NCBI GenBank assembly: GCA_026989655.1
Contig: JALSIX010000075.1
Location: forward strand, 1 to 43,236
Source of the DNA: Caldilineaceae bacterium
Lineage (GTDB): Bacteria; Chloroflexota; Anaerolineae; Caldilineales; Caldilineaceae
Length of the DNA: 43,236 bases
Direction of reading: 5' to 3'
Part shown: in pieces, positions 17,550 through 26,023 of the stretch
How positions within the stretch are numbered: the first letter of the stretch is position 1
How the letters are laid out: every line of letters starts with the position of its first letter
The notes under the pieces: model-generated
The model's database searches: none
Seen by the model: only the letters and a program-made list of their open reading frames with translations
Told to the model about the DNA's origin: nothing
Translations under genes and position numbers: made by a program

Positions 17550-19097
17550 ATGACCCGCACACGCGTGCTCACCCTGTTGATCGCGGCAACGGCTGCTGTC
17601 ACCCTGGTCGCGGCCTGGGGGGTGTTCACCGACGCATGGCCGTGGATCCGGGGCTATGGCCGGTGGCCTCCAGGGTGGCGCTGGCTCCATGTGCCCCTGG
17701 GCTGGGAACGTCCCCTACGCCTGTTGGGCCATGGTGGGCTTCTCCTGGCCTACGGGGTGGCTGTGGCCCTGCTCACCGCCCCATCCCGCCTCCGTCGGGC
17801 CCGCTGGGGCCTGACGGCCGCCACGGCCTTTCTCTTCGGGTGGCAGTTGGCCCAGACCTGGGTGCGGGAACAGAGTCTGTTGGACACGATGGTCTTCCGC
17901 ACCTACGCGCCGCCGCTGAACGGCTACTTCCTGGCCCCGGCCCAGGTCCAGAGCATCCGGTGGACCCTCCTCCACTACGTGGAGGCCATGCCCACCTTCT
18001 TCAGCGACAAACCCCAGACCCACCCTCCGGGCCTCTTTCTCTTCTACGCCCTCTTCCAGGAGCTCCTCGAGCGGCTGCCCGGCCTCACCGGTTGGTTCGC
18101 GCCCATGGCTCGGAGCTGGGCCCTCCCCGGCCGGGACTGGCCTCACCTGCCGGATGCGCTGGTGACCTCGGCCTTCGTCACCTCGCTCATCCAGACCGGG
18201 CTGACAGCCTTGACCCCCCTGGGGGCCTACTTCTTCGTGGGGGGCCTGCGCCTCCCCACCGAGGCGATCCGTCGGGATCTGGCCCTGGGGTTCGCGCTGA
18301 TGGTTCCCCTCATCCCGCCCTTGACCCTCTTCTATCTCCAATGGGACACCCTCTACCCAGGGCTGGGGCTGCTGGCCTGGGGCCTGGCCCTACGGGGCCA
18401 GAACCGCCTCTGGGACCTCCACTACCGGGGATGGGGCCAGTGGCTGGACTGGCTATGGGCGGGGCTATGGCTCAGCCTGCTTTCCTGGCTCAGCTACGGC
18501 AACCTGGTCTTTGGGCTGATGGTGGGCCTCCATCTCCTCTGGCGGGAGGGGATGGTCTGGCGAGAGGCCCGGGCTCGCCTGGAACCTCTGTGGATCCTGC
18601 CTCTGCTGGGTGGGATGGCCCTCATGGCCTTGGGAGTAGCCCTGCCCTGGCTGCTGGCCTACATGGTCTGGGGAATGGATCCGTTTGCCATCATGCGACA
18701 GGCCCTGGCCACCCACTATGCCCTGGTCACCGTGCATCGAGAGTACGGGGTCTGGCTGTGGATGAACCTGGTGGATTTCGCCCTCTGGCTGGGGCCGGCC
18801 CCGGCGCTCCTGGGCGTGGCCGGGAGCCTGGCCCTCTGGCACCGGGCGCCCCGTGCTCGGGGCTGGCGCGATCTGGCCGGCCTGGCCGGGATCTTCTGGT
18901 TGGTCCTGGCGTTCCTGGACTTGAGCGGCGTCACCCGGGGGGAGATCGGCCGGCTGTGGGCCTTTCTCATGCCCTTTCCCCTGCTCTTTGCCCTGGCCCT
19001 TCCCTGGAGGGCGTGGCACCGGTGGACCCTCCTGGGCCTTCTGGCGCTCTGGAACGGGGTACTGGCCTACAGCCTGGCCCCTTTCCAGTGCTGTTGA
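17550..19097 (+). CDS. Polytopic membrane protein, possibly GT-C-like
   Basis: This is a 515-residue membrane protein with about eleven hydrophobic helices, beginning with a helix at residues 5-27. The segment SDKPQTHPPGLFLFYALFQELL contains the His-Pro-Pro-Gly motif typical of GT-C transferases and related proteins. A clear Asp-Glu catalytic loop is not obvious, so the function is less certain than for the upstream gene. ATG 17550 is chosen because it is preceded by GAGG and lies 14 bp after the previous stop; the upstream extension is Gly/Arg/Pro-rich read-through. The two neighbours probably belong to one operon. It ends with Cys-Cys, which is unusual but shows no lipobox context. Confidence 0.65.
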   Translation: MTRTRVLTLLIAATAAVTLVAAWGVFTDAWPWIRGYGRWPPGWRWLHVPLGWERPLRLLGHGGLLLAYGVAVALLTAPSRLRRARWGLTAATAFLFGWQLAQTWVREQSLLDTMVFRTYAPPLNGYFLAPAQVQSIRWTLLHYVEAMPTFFSDKPQTHPPGLFLFYALFQELLERLPGLTGWFAPMARSWALPGRDWPHLPDALVTSAFVTSLIQTGLTALTPLGAYFFVGGLRLPTEAIRRDLALGFALMVPLIPPLTLFYLQWDTLYPGLGLLAWGLALRGQNRLWDLHYRGWGQWLDWLWAGLWLSLLSWLSYGNLVFGLMVGLHLLWREGMVWREARARLEPLWILPLLGGMALMALGVALPWLLAYMVWGMDPFAIMRQALATHYALVTVHREYGVWLWMNLVDFALWLGPAPALLGVAGSLALWHRAPRARGWRDLAGLAGIFWLVLAFLDLSGVTRGEIGRLWAFLMPFPLLFALALPWRAWHRWTLLGLLALWNGVLAYSLAPFQCC

Positions 19098-19167
19098 CCA
19101 GGGCGGTGGAAAGGACCTGATCTCCCTCCAGGCCCACCGGAACAGCCGACGGCTCCAGGGCTCGCAG

Positions 19168-20319
19168 ATGTCCATGTACGCCGGCTACTTCAACTACCGC
19201 TTTCACCTGGCCGAGAGCCGCTGGCAGCGGCGGGACTTCAGCCGCCGTTGGTGGGCCCTCTACCGGGAGGATCCCCGCTGGGTGCCCCCCGACTGGGGCA
19301 CGTGGCGCTCCCTGTTCCATGCCCGGGGCTGGCATCCCCATCTGGCTCGGATGGAGCCCCGCCCGCTCGCGGGGGAGGCCCTCCCCCGCCCACGTCGTCC
19401 ACCCCGCCGGGAAGCCCTCCACGCGCCGGAGCTCCTGTTGGGCCCGCTCTTCGAGGTCCCGGTGGTGGCAGGGGTGCTCCTCACGGATCCCCGTCGCGAG
19501 GATGCCCGGGCCTACGCGGCGCTGGTCCATGTGGCCAACGACCGGGAGAGCCTGGAGCGCTTTCTGGCCAAAGCCGAGGAGATCCTGGCGCCCCAGGGTT
19601 TCCGAGGGCTGATCCTCCCCACCGGCCTCTCCCCCCATCTGGGGAGCGGTGTGCTCCAGGTGCCCTTCGATCGCCTGCCGCCGCCCCATTCGGCCTACGC
19701 CCCGCCCTATGTCCCGGAACTCTTCCAGGCCTTTGCCCAGCCGGTGGTCCGGGCCCAGCTCTACCACGTGGATGTGCCTGTTGAGCCGGCGGCGATCCAG
19801 GGCCCGGCCCGCCTGAGCCCGGTGGACCTGAGGCAACGGTTCTCGGTTGTGCCCGAGTTGGCCCAGGTGGCCATGTCCGGATGGGGCGATTTCCCCCCTC
19901 CCGATGCTCTGGAGGTAGACTTTCTGTGGCGCTGGGTGGCCCAGGAACGGATGTGGGGATGGGTTGCCCATGTGGCGGGGGAGGCCGTGGGTCTGGCGGT
20001 GGTCCAGGCCGATCGGGGGTGGGCCCTCCACCGCACGGGAGGCGGGCGGGGCTGGCTCCGATGCCTGTGGCTGGCCTGGCTCCGGAGACGTCCCGCGGTC
20101 CGAGGACATGTGGTGTGGTTCGGGGTCCTCCCTCCGTGGCGCCGGCAGGGCGTCGGGCGTCAGCTCTGGCAGCAGGTCCTGGACCACGCCCGCGGGCAGG
20201 GATGGCGAGAGCTCAGCATCGGGCCGGTCTCCACCCGGGGGCCTGGCCCGGATTTCCTGGTCGCCCTGGGGGCCCGGCCGCTCCAGCGCTATCTCCTCTA
20301 TCGGGTGGACTGGCGGTGA
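19168..20319 (+). CDS. GNAT-family N-acetyltransferase domain protein
   Basis: This is a 383-residue protein whose C-terminal part has a GNAT fold: HVVWFGVLPPWRRQGVGRQLWQQVLDHA carries the Q/RxxGxG/A acetyl-CoA motif. The N-terminal 200 or so residues, starting MSMYAGYFNYRFHLAESRW, may be a degenerate first GNAT domain, as in double-GNAT proteins; this is an inference from length. I chose ATG 19168; a second ATG at 19174 is close, and no strong ribosome binding site distinguishes them. It lies 70 bp behind the membrane protein on the same strand, so it may act on the same glycan or lipid pathway. The acceptor is unknown. It converges with the M28 peptidase gene 40 bp away. Confidence 0.75.
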   Translation: MSMYAGYFNYRFHLAESRWQRRDFSRRWWALYREDPRWVPPDWGTWRSLFHARGWHPHLARMEPRPLAGEALPRPRRPPRREALHAPELLLGPLFEVPVVAGVLLTDPRREDARAYAALVHVANDRESLERFLAKAEEILAPQGFRGLILPTGLSPHLGSGVLQVPFDRLPPPHSAYAPPYVPELFQAFAQPVVRAQLYHVDVPVEPAAIQGPARLSPVDLRQRFSVVPELAQVAMSGWGDFPPPDALEVDFLWRWVAQERMWGWVAHVAGEAVGLAVVQADRGWALHRTGGGRGWLRCLWLAWLRRRPAVRGHVVWFGVLPPWRRQGVGRQLWQQVLDHARGQGWRELSIGPVSTRGPGPDFLVALGARPLQRYLLYRVDWR

Positions 20320-20359
20320 CGGGGGCAGGCGAGCCCTTTGCCCTGTTGGGCTTGGCCCC

Positions 20360-21316
20360 TCACGGTGGGGGCCCCCAGGCCGCGCCGCTCTCCAGCCAGA
20401 CCTCCAGGGTGCGGCCCACCCGGGCCAGGCTCTCCGGCGAGAGCTTGTCCAGGGTGTCCTGGGTGGTGTGCCAGTAGGGATAGTCGAAGTCGATGATGTT
20501 CGCCGCGGGGATGCCGGCCTCCAGGAAGGGGATGTGGTCGTCCAGGATCCGGTAGCGGGGCTCGTCGATGAACCACCGGCTGTACCCCAGCTGGGCCGCG
20601 GTCTCCCAGATGGCGTCCACCAGTTCCGGGGTGCTGTTCCGTTCCCGGTAGAGCTGTTGGTCGGCGTCGCCCACCATGTCCACGATGACCGCGAAGGCCA
20701 CGGGGGAGCAGCTCGGCACACCGGCCAGGTTCTCCACGAAGTAACGGCTGCCCAGGATCCAGTCCCAGCCGGGGATCCGGCCGTTGTCCTCCGCGTCGAA
20801 GAAGACCAGGCACACGGCCCGATCCATCGCGGCCACGTTCAGGGAGCGGGCCAGCTCCAGCAACACGGCCACCCCCGAGGCGCCGTCGTGGGCTCCGGGG
20901 ACGGGCTCCGAGCGGCGGGCGGGATCCGGGTCCCGGTCGGCCACCATCCGGGAATCGTAGTGGGTGCCCAGGACGATGGCCTGGCCCTGTCCGCTGACCG
21001 CGATGATGTTCCGGCCCTCCACGTCGGGCACGGGGTTGAAGTTCTGGACGTAGACGTCCCAGCCCAGGTCCTGGAGCTCGCCGATGAGCCAGTCGGTCAT
21101 CTGGCGGCTGGCCTCGGTTCCGGTCACCCGGGGCCCGAAGGCCATCTGGGTCTCGGCGTAGGCAAATGCCCGCTCTCCGGAGAAGACCAGTTCGTCCTGG
21201 ACAGGGCGGGCCAGGCCGTAGCCCAGGTAGACGAAGAAGGCTGTGGCCGCGGCCAGGCCCGCCAGGAGGAGGAGCTCGATCCGGTAGGTCCGCAGAAATC
21301 CCGTCACCCTGGCCAT
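20360..21316 (-). CDS. M28-family zinc peptidase, membrane-anchored, glutaminyl cyclase-like
   Basis: This is a 318-residue protein with a single N-terminal membrane segment (about residues 13-35) and an extracytoplasmic M28 domain. Zinc-site motifs appear in order: GTHYDSR (His119/Asp121), GAHDGASGVA (Asp144), FFDAEDNG (Glu176/Asp177), IVDMVGD (Asp213) and a late WHTTQDTLD (His283). The spacing, and the DDHIPFLEAGIP segment just before the last His, resemble glutaminyl-peptide cyclotransferases of the M28 clan as well as aminopeptidases. Either hydrolysis of N-terminal residues or pyroglutamate formation is possible. It starts 3 bp after the der stop, so it is co-transcribed with der. Confidence 0.85.
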   Translation of the reverse strand: MARVTGFLRTYRIELLLLAGLAAATAFFVYLGYGLARPVQDELVFSGERAFAYAETQMAFGPRVTGTEASRQMTDWLIGELQDLGWDVYVQNFNPVPDVEGRNIIAVSGQGQAIVLGTHYDSRMVADRDPDPARRSEPVPGAHDGASGVAVLLELARSLNVAAMDRAVCLVFFDAEDNGRIPGWDWILGSRYFVENLAGVPSCSPVAFAVIVDMVGDADQQLYRERNSTPELVDAIWETAAQLGYSRWFIDEPRYRILDDHIPFLEAGIPAANIIDFDYPYWHTTQDTLDKLSPESLARVGRTLEVWLESGAAWGPPP

Positions 21317-21319
21317 GGT

Positions 21320-22726
21320 TCAGCGCCTTCCCTTCCGTCCACCGCGTTCGCGGGGGCGCAGCACCAGGCGGATGGGCGTGCCCACGAACGGGTGGTAGTG
21401 CCGGATCTGGTTCTCCAGGTAGCGGAGGTAGGAGAAGTGGGCCAGGTCTGGGTCGTTCACGAAGAGGATGAAGGTGGGCGGCTCCACGTCCGGCTGGGTG
21501 GCGTAGTAGATGCGGAGCCGACGGCCCTGCCGGCTCGGCGGCGGCGTCCGGGCGTAGGCGTCCTGGACGAGCCGATTCAGCTCTCCGGTGGGGATGCGGA
21601 AACGCCGTTCCTGGGCCACCTGCAGGGCGGTGGGCAACACTTTGTGCACCCGCTGTCGGGTCAACGCGCTGATGAAGAGGATGGGCACGTAGTCCAGGAA
21701 CTGGAGCTCCTTCCGGATGCGGCGGGTGTACTCCACCATGGTGTGGCTGTCCTTCTCCACCGCGTCCCACTTGTTCACCACCACCACCACACCCTTGTGC
21801 CGGTCCAGGATGTGGCCCGCGATGTGGGCGTCCTGGGCGGTGACCCCCTCGGTGGCGTCCACCAGGAGGAGGGCCACGTCGGCCCGGTCGATGGCCCGCA
21901 GGCTCCGCATGACGCTGTACCGCTCGATGCCGGGCTCCACCCGGCCGCGACGGCGGATGCCTGCGGTGTCGATCAGACAGACCTGCTGGCCGTCGTAGAG
22001 GAGCTCGGTGTCGATGGGGTCCCGGGTGGTGCCGGCCACCTGGCTGACGATGGCCCGCTCCTGGCCGATGAGGGCGTTCAACAGGCTGCTCTTGCCCACG
22101 TTGGGGCGGCCCACGATGGCGATGTCCACCGTGTCGTCGTCCTGTGGGGCCGGATCCTGGGCCTTGGCCCAGTCCGGCAAGGCCTCCACCACCCGATCCA
22201 ACAGGTCGCCGACGCCGATGCCGTGGTAGGCGCTGACCGGCAAAGGCTCTCCGAGCCCCAGGGCCCAGAACTCGGCCGCGTTGAGCTGGCGTTCGGGGCT
22301 CTCGGCCTTGTTGACGGCCAGGAGGACCGGCTTGGGCGTCTCCCGCAGGAGCTCGGCCACGTCCTCGTCCGCTGCGGTCAGGCCCTCCTTGCCGTCCACC
22401 ACGAAGACGATGACGTCCGCCTCCTCCAGGGCCAGGTGGACCTGGTTCCGGATCTCCTGGACGAAGGGGGCCGAGCCCTGGGAGCGGGAGATGGGCTGGG
22501 CCGTGCGTCTCGGGGCCACGGTCGGCCGCTCGGCCTCCAGTCCGCCCGTGTCGATGACCACGAAGGGGATGCCGTTCCACTCGGTCTCGCCGTAGAGGCG
22601 GTCCCGGGTGGTGCCGGGCAGATCTTCCACGATGGCGGTGCGCTCCCCGATCAGTCGGTTGAACAGGCTGGACTTGCCCACGTTGGGCCGACCTACCAGG
22701 GCAATCACAGGATTTCGTCGGGACAT
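21320..22726 (-). CDS. der: Ribosome-assembly GTPase Der (EngA)
   Basis: Der is an essential GTPase for maturation of the large ribosomal subunit. It has two tandem G domains followed by a KH-like domain. Both P-loops read GRPNVGKSS, near residue 12 and about residue 207. Both switch regions have GTTRD, and the second domain has the G4 motif NKWD. The 468-residue length is slightly above average because domain 1 has an Arg/Pro/Ser-rich insertion of about 20 residues after DTGGLEAERP. The first G4 motif reads NKAE rather than NKxD. The gene follows cdaR by 75 bp and precedes the M28 gene by 3 bp. Confidence 0.97.
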   Translation of the reverse strand: MSRRNPVIALVGRPNVGKSSLFNRLIGERTAIVEDLPGTTRDRLYGETEWNGIPFVVIDTGGLEAERPTVAPRRTAQPISRSQGSAPFVQEIRNQVHLALEEADVIVFVVDGKEGLTAADEDVAELLRETPKPVLLAVNKAESPERQLNAAEFWALGLGEPLPVSAYHGIGVGDLLDRVVEALPDWAKAQDPAPQDDDTVDIAIVGRPNVGKSSLLNALIGQERAIVSQVAGTTRDPIDTELLYDGQQVCLIDTAGIRRRGRVEPGIERYSVMRSLRAIDRADVALLLVDATEGVTAQDAHIAGHILDRHKGVVVVVNKWDAVEKDSHTMVEYTRRIRKELQFLDYVPILFISALTRQRVHKVLPTALQVAQERRFRIPTGELNRLVQDAYARTPPPSRQGRRLRIYYATQPDVEPPTFILFVNDPDLAHFSYLRYLENQIRHYHPFVGTPIRLVLRPRERGGRKGRR

Positions 22727-22787
22727 TGGTGGCTCAGTTCACGCTAGGGTCTCTCCACGGACCTCTCGGCACGGTCTTCTCCGGTGT

Positions 22788-22809
22788 CCCCCTCAAGACG
22801 TCTAGGGGG
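22788..22809 (-). terminator. Hairpin over the cdaR stop codon
   Basis: CCCCCT (22788-22793) and AGGGGG (22804-22809) form a 6-bp stem with a 10-nt loop that includes the palindrome AGACGTCT. The stem covers the cdaR stop. No T-tract follows on the minus strand, so read-through into der is expected. Confidence 0.3.
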
Positions 22810-24229
22810 TGGGCGTCGGTTCCACCACCGGGGGCAGGGTGCCCCCGGGCGTCTGGGTGGGTGCTGGGGTGCCTGGGGCTGGTGGTGGCTGGAGCTCCTC
22901 CGCATTGGCCCCCTCCGCGCCGGGGGTGGGCGTTGGGGTGGCCGTGGGTGTGGGTGTGGCGGTGGACTCGATCTGGACCTCGATGGCCGGTGGCAGCACC
23001 CCTTCGACCCGGATCCCCTCGGGCACGATGACCGTGGGCTCGACCACGTGGCTTCCTGGAAGGAGGCCAGAGAGGTCCAGGACCACCTGGATCTCCTCCG
23101 GGGCCAGCTCCTCCAGCCGCGGCAGGGAGCCGCTCAGTATGACGTCCACCTGTTGGAGGGAGACGGTGGCCACCATCTCCGGGCCCAGGCCCTGGACCGT
23201 GGGCTGGGCCTTCACCGTCAGGCTGCTCTCGATGGGTTCGATGACCACAGTGACCAACACGCTGGGGTCCCCGGCCACGCTGACATCTGGGGGCAGCAGC
23301 AACGGGAGCCGCTGGCGGATCTCGCTGGTGGCGCCGTCGATGGAGAGGGAAGGGGTCTCCACGTAGCCGGGAACGTTGCGCAGGATCTCCGGGCGGCCGG
23401 TCAGGATCACGGTAGAGGGCTCGGTCTTCACGCTGGCAATGCGATACCCGGGGGCCGGCTGGCCCTCGATCTGGACCAGGACGGCCACCTCCTTTCGGCC
23501 AGGTTGCTGGACGATGGGCACCACGATCCGGGCCACGGCCGGCTCCAGGATCACCCGTTCCACCCCCTGTTCTAGGCTGTTGCGGGGTTCCAGGGGGCGG
23601 GTGATCTCCACCGGGGACTTGGCCCCCCGCAGGTAGACCTCGGCCACGGCATGCCGGATCTCGGCCACCAGGGTCTCCGGTCCTCGGACGGTGACCGTCA
23701 TGGGCTCCACGATGGGGGTCTGCCAGACATAGCCCGTGGCGGGCAGGTCCATGATGTCCACTCGGACCGGCACCGGCCGGCTGGTGACCCGTTCGATCTG
23801 GACCCGGAGCTGTTGGGGCTGGGTGTCCAGGATCTCCACGTCGGGGAAGAGGCTCTGGACCTGGACGACCACGTCGTGGGTGCCGGGCCCCAGGTCGCTC
23901 AGGTCGATGTAGGCCTGGAAATCGTCGGGCTGGAGGGTGTCCACGATCCGTTGGGGGGCCCGGATGGTCAGGGAGACCGTCCGTTTGCTCAGGTCCTGCA
24001 GGGTCTGGAGACCTTCTCCCAGGCCTCGCACCTCGATGGGGATCCCCTCCACCGGGCGGCGGACCGGGGGGTTCTCCTGGTAGATCGCGAAGATCCACAC
24101 CACCAGGGCCAGGAAGATGGACATGGCGATGGTGTAGAGGCGCTCCACCCAGGGGCTTTGCCGTTCGCCCCCGGGCCGGGCACCCTGCCTAGCGCTCGGC
24201 TGGAGCCGCTTCCACCGTCGGTTCCACAT
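22802..24229 (-). CDS. cdaR: YbbR-domain protein, regulator of c-di-AMP cyclase CdaA
   Basis: CdaR is the membrane-anchored partner of diadenylate cyclase CdaA. The 475-residue protein has one membrane helix (about residues 33-52, SIFLALVVWIFAIY) followed by about four extracytoplasmic YbbR repeats. Their recurrent pattern is a beta-rich stretch such as VSLTIRAPQRIVDTLQPDDFQAYIDLS. The C-terminal 50 or so residues are a low-complexity Thr/Pro tail (TPTPTATPTPTP), common in secreted Chloroflexota proteins. Its ATG 24229 lies inside the 3' end of cdaA (41-bp overlap), which supports coupled translation and a physical complex. I see no Shine-Dalgarno site that decides the start. Confidence 0.93.
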   Translation of the reverse strand: MWNRRWKRLQPSARQGARPGGERQSPWVERLYTIAMSIFLALVVWIFAIYQENPPVRRPVEGIPIEVRGLGEGLQTLQDLSKRTVSLTIRAPQRIVDTLQPDDFQAYIDLSDLGPGTHDVVVQVQSLFPDVEILDTQPQQLRVQIERVTSRPVPVRVDIMDLPATGYVWQTPIVEPMTVTVRGPETLVAEIRHAVAEVYLRGAKSPVEITRPLEPRNSLEQGVERVILEPAVARIVVPIVQQPGRKEVAVLVQIEGQPAPGYRIASVKTEPSTVILTGRPEILRNVPGYVETPSLSIDGATSEIRQRLPLLLPPDVSVAGDPSVLVTVVIEPIESSLTVKAQPTVQGLGPEMVATVSLQQVDVILSGSLPRLEELAPEEIQVVLDLSGLLPGSHVVEPTVIVPEGIRVEGVLPPAIEVQIESTATPTPTATPTPTPGAEGANAEELQPPPAPGTPAPTQTPGGTLPPVVEPTPTP

Positions 24230-25016
24230 GGGTCTCCTCGGCCCGGGGGTTGAAGAAGTCTGTCAGGATGCGGCGCAGTCGGTTGGGGTCGATGCGGCGC
24301 ACGATACGGCCGTTGCGGGCCACCGAGATGGTGCCCCGTTCCTCCGAGACCACGATGGAGATGGCATCGGAGACCTCGCTGATCCCGATGGCGGCCCGGT
24401 GGCGGGTGCCGAGCTGTGGGTCGGCCAGCTCCCGCATGGTCAGGGGGAGCACGCAGGAGGCCGCGGCCAGTCGCCCCTCGCGGATGATGACCGCGCCGTC
24501 GTGGAGGGGGGTCCCCGGATAGAAGATGGTCACCAACAGCTCCGCGCTCACCGCACCGTCCACCCGGATGCCCCGCTCGATGTATTCGCCCAGGCTGGTC
24601 AGCCCCTCGATGACCACCAGGGCTCCGAAGCGTTCGTTGGCCATCTGTTCACAGGCCCGGACGATCTGGGTGATCAGCTCCTGGGTGGCGGTGCTCTCGG
24701 GCCGGTCGGCCAGGAAGGGCAGGCCCCGGCCCAGCCGTTCCAGGGCCCGCCGGAGCTCGGGCTGGAAGATCACCGGGATGGCCACCAGGATCAACAGGGA
24801 GCTGTTGCGCAGGAGCCATCCGAACGCGGTGAGCTCCACCGTGCGGCTGACCGCCACCACGATCACCCCCACGATGAGGATGCCCCGCAGGAGCTGCATG
24901 GCCTGGGTGCCCTGGATCAGCCGCAGGATGGCGTAGAAGAAGAGGGCCACCAGGGTGAAGTCCAGCAGGTTGCGCCAGTCGCTCAGGCGGGCCAGGATGG
25001 CCAGGACGTCGGACAT
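24189..25016 (-). CDS. cdaA: Diadenylate cyclase CdaA (DisA_N domain)
   Basis: CdaA makes the second messenger c-di-AMP from two ATP at the membrane. It controls potassium and osmolyte balance and cell-wall homeostasis in bacteria that use it. The N-terminus has three membrane helices within about residues 16-85. The DAC domain has the two active-site motifs, LHDGAVII with D173-G-A and GTRHRAAIGISE with R205-H-R. The 275-residue length is typical. ATG 25016 lies 8 bp after the argF stop. The cdaA-cdaR pair is conserved in many bacteria; glmM, the usual third gene, is absent and argF takes the upstream position. No c-di-AMP phosphodiesterase is seen in the window. Confidence 0.95.
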   Translation of the reverse strand: MSDVLAILARLSDWRNLLDFTLVALFFYAILRLIQGTQAMQLLRGILIVGVIVVAVSRTVELTAFGWLLRNSSLLILVAIPVIFQPELRRALERLGRGLPFLADRPESTATQELITQIVRACEQMANERFGALVVIEGLTSLGEYIERGIRVDGAVSAELLVTIFYPGTPLHDGAVIIREGRLAAASCVLPLTMRELADPQLGTRHRAAIGISEVSDAISIVVSEERGTISVARNGRIVRRIDPNRLRRILTDFFNPRAEETHVEPTVEAAPAER

Positions 25017-25024
25017 GCCGGGCT

Positions 25025-25963
25025 CTACTCCAGGGGCACGTTGCCCAGCAGGTGGGCCAGGAGGGCCTTCTGGGCATGCAGGCGGTTGTGGGCCTGGGGG
25101 AAGACGATGCTGTGGGGGCCGTCCATGACCTCGTCGGTGATCTCCTCCCCGCGGTGGGCGGGCAGGCAGTGCATCACCACCACGTCGGGGTTGCCGGTTC
25201 GCTCCACCAGGGTCGGGTTCACCTGGTAGGGAGCCAGGGCCGCGAGACGGCGCTGCCGTTCCGCCTCCTGCCCCATGCTGACCCACACGTCCGTGTAGAG
25301 GACGTCCGCGCCCCGCACGGCGTTCAGGTCCGCGGTGATGGTCACCTCCGCGCCGCTCCGGGTCACCACCGCCGGGTCTGGGGTGTAGTTGGGCGGGGAG
25401 ATCACCACCACCCGCATGCCCACCTTGCCTGCGGCCATGATCAGGCTGGTGGCCACGTTGTTGGAGCCATCCCCCACGTAGGCCAGGACCCTGCCGGCCA
25501 GTTCGCCCCAGCTCCAGTGCTCCCACAGGGTGAAGAGGTCCGCGAGGGCTTGGCAGGGGTGGCTGTAGTCGCTCAGGCCGTTGATCACCGGCACCGTGGC
25601 CCAACGGGCCAGCGCGACCAGGTGGGCGTGGTCGAAGACCCGGGCCATGAGGCCCTCCACGTAGCCGCTGAGCACCCGAGCCACGTCGGGCACGCTCTCC
25701 CGCTGGCCCAGGCCGATCTCCTGGGGGCTCAGGTAGGCCGCGTGGCCTCCCAGGTGGCGCATGCCCATCTCGAAGCTCACCCGGGTGCGCAGGGAGGGCT
25801 TCTGGAAGACCATGGCCAGGTTCTTTCCCGCCAGGATGGGCTCGTTGTGGCCGGTGCGGAGCCACTCCTCCTTCAGGCGTCGGGCCAGGCCCAGCAGGCC
25901 CCAGAACTGTTCGCCCGTGAGGTCCTCGATCTCGATGAAGTGCTGCAGGGAAGGTGTGCCCAT
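25025..25963 (-). CDS. argF: Ornithine carbamoyltransferase
   Basis: This enzyme joins carbamoyl phosphate and ornithine to give citrulline in arginine synthesis. The carbamoyl-phosphate motif is SLRTR (residues 57-61, a variant of STRTR). HPCQALADL and the ornithine-binding HCLPAHRG are also present. The 312-residue length is normal and no gap is seen. Start ATG 25963 has AAGGA upstream. It lies 58 bp after the FAH-family gene and 8 bp before cdaA, apparently within one long minus-strand transcript. Catabolic arcB or other transcarbamylases are alternatives in principle, but the motifs fit ornithine carbamoyltransferase. No other arg gene is present. Confidence 0.95.
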   Translation of the reverse strand: MGTPSLQHFIEIEDLTGEQFWGLLGLARRLKEEWLRTGHNEPILAGKNLAMVFQKPSLRTRVSFEMGMRHLGGHAAYLSPQEIGLGQRESVPDVARVLSGYVEGLMARVFDHAHLVALARWATVPVINGLSDYSHPCQALADLFTLWEHWSWGELAGRVLAYVGDGSNNVATSLIMAAGKVGMRVVVISPPNYTPDPAVVTRSGAEVTITADLNAVRGADVLYTDVWVSMGQEAERQRRLAALAPYQVNPTLVERTGNPDVVVMHCLPAHRGEEITDEVMDGPHSIVFPQAHNRLHAQKALLAHLLGNVPLE

Positions 25964-25998
25964 GATAGGCGATCCTTTCCAGGATGTGGGTGTCTGTG

Positions 25999-26023
25999 GA
26001 TCCCTGCCCCCGGGCAGGGGATC
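25999..26023 (-). terminator. Strong hairpin at the FAH stop codon
   Basis: GATCCCTGCC (25999-26008) pairs with GGCAGGGGATC (26013-26023) across a 4-nt loop with one bulged G. The stem overlaps the stop codon of the FAH-family gene. There is no T-tract, so it may protect the mRNA or weaken read-through into argF rather than end transcription fully. Confidence 0.35.

Noticed and set aside
22920-22970. Simple repeat in the 3' end of cdaR
   Set aside because: It encodes the Thr-Pro tail of CdaR and is explained by the protein, not by a separate DNA repeat.
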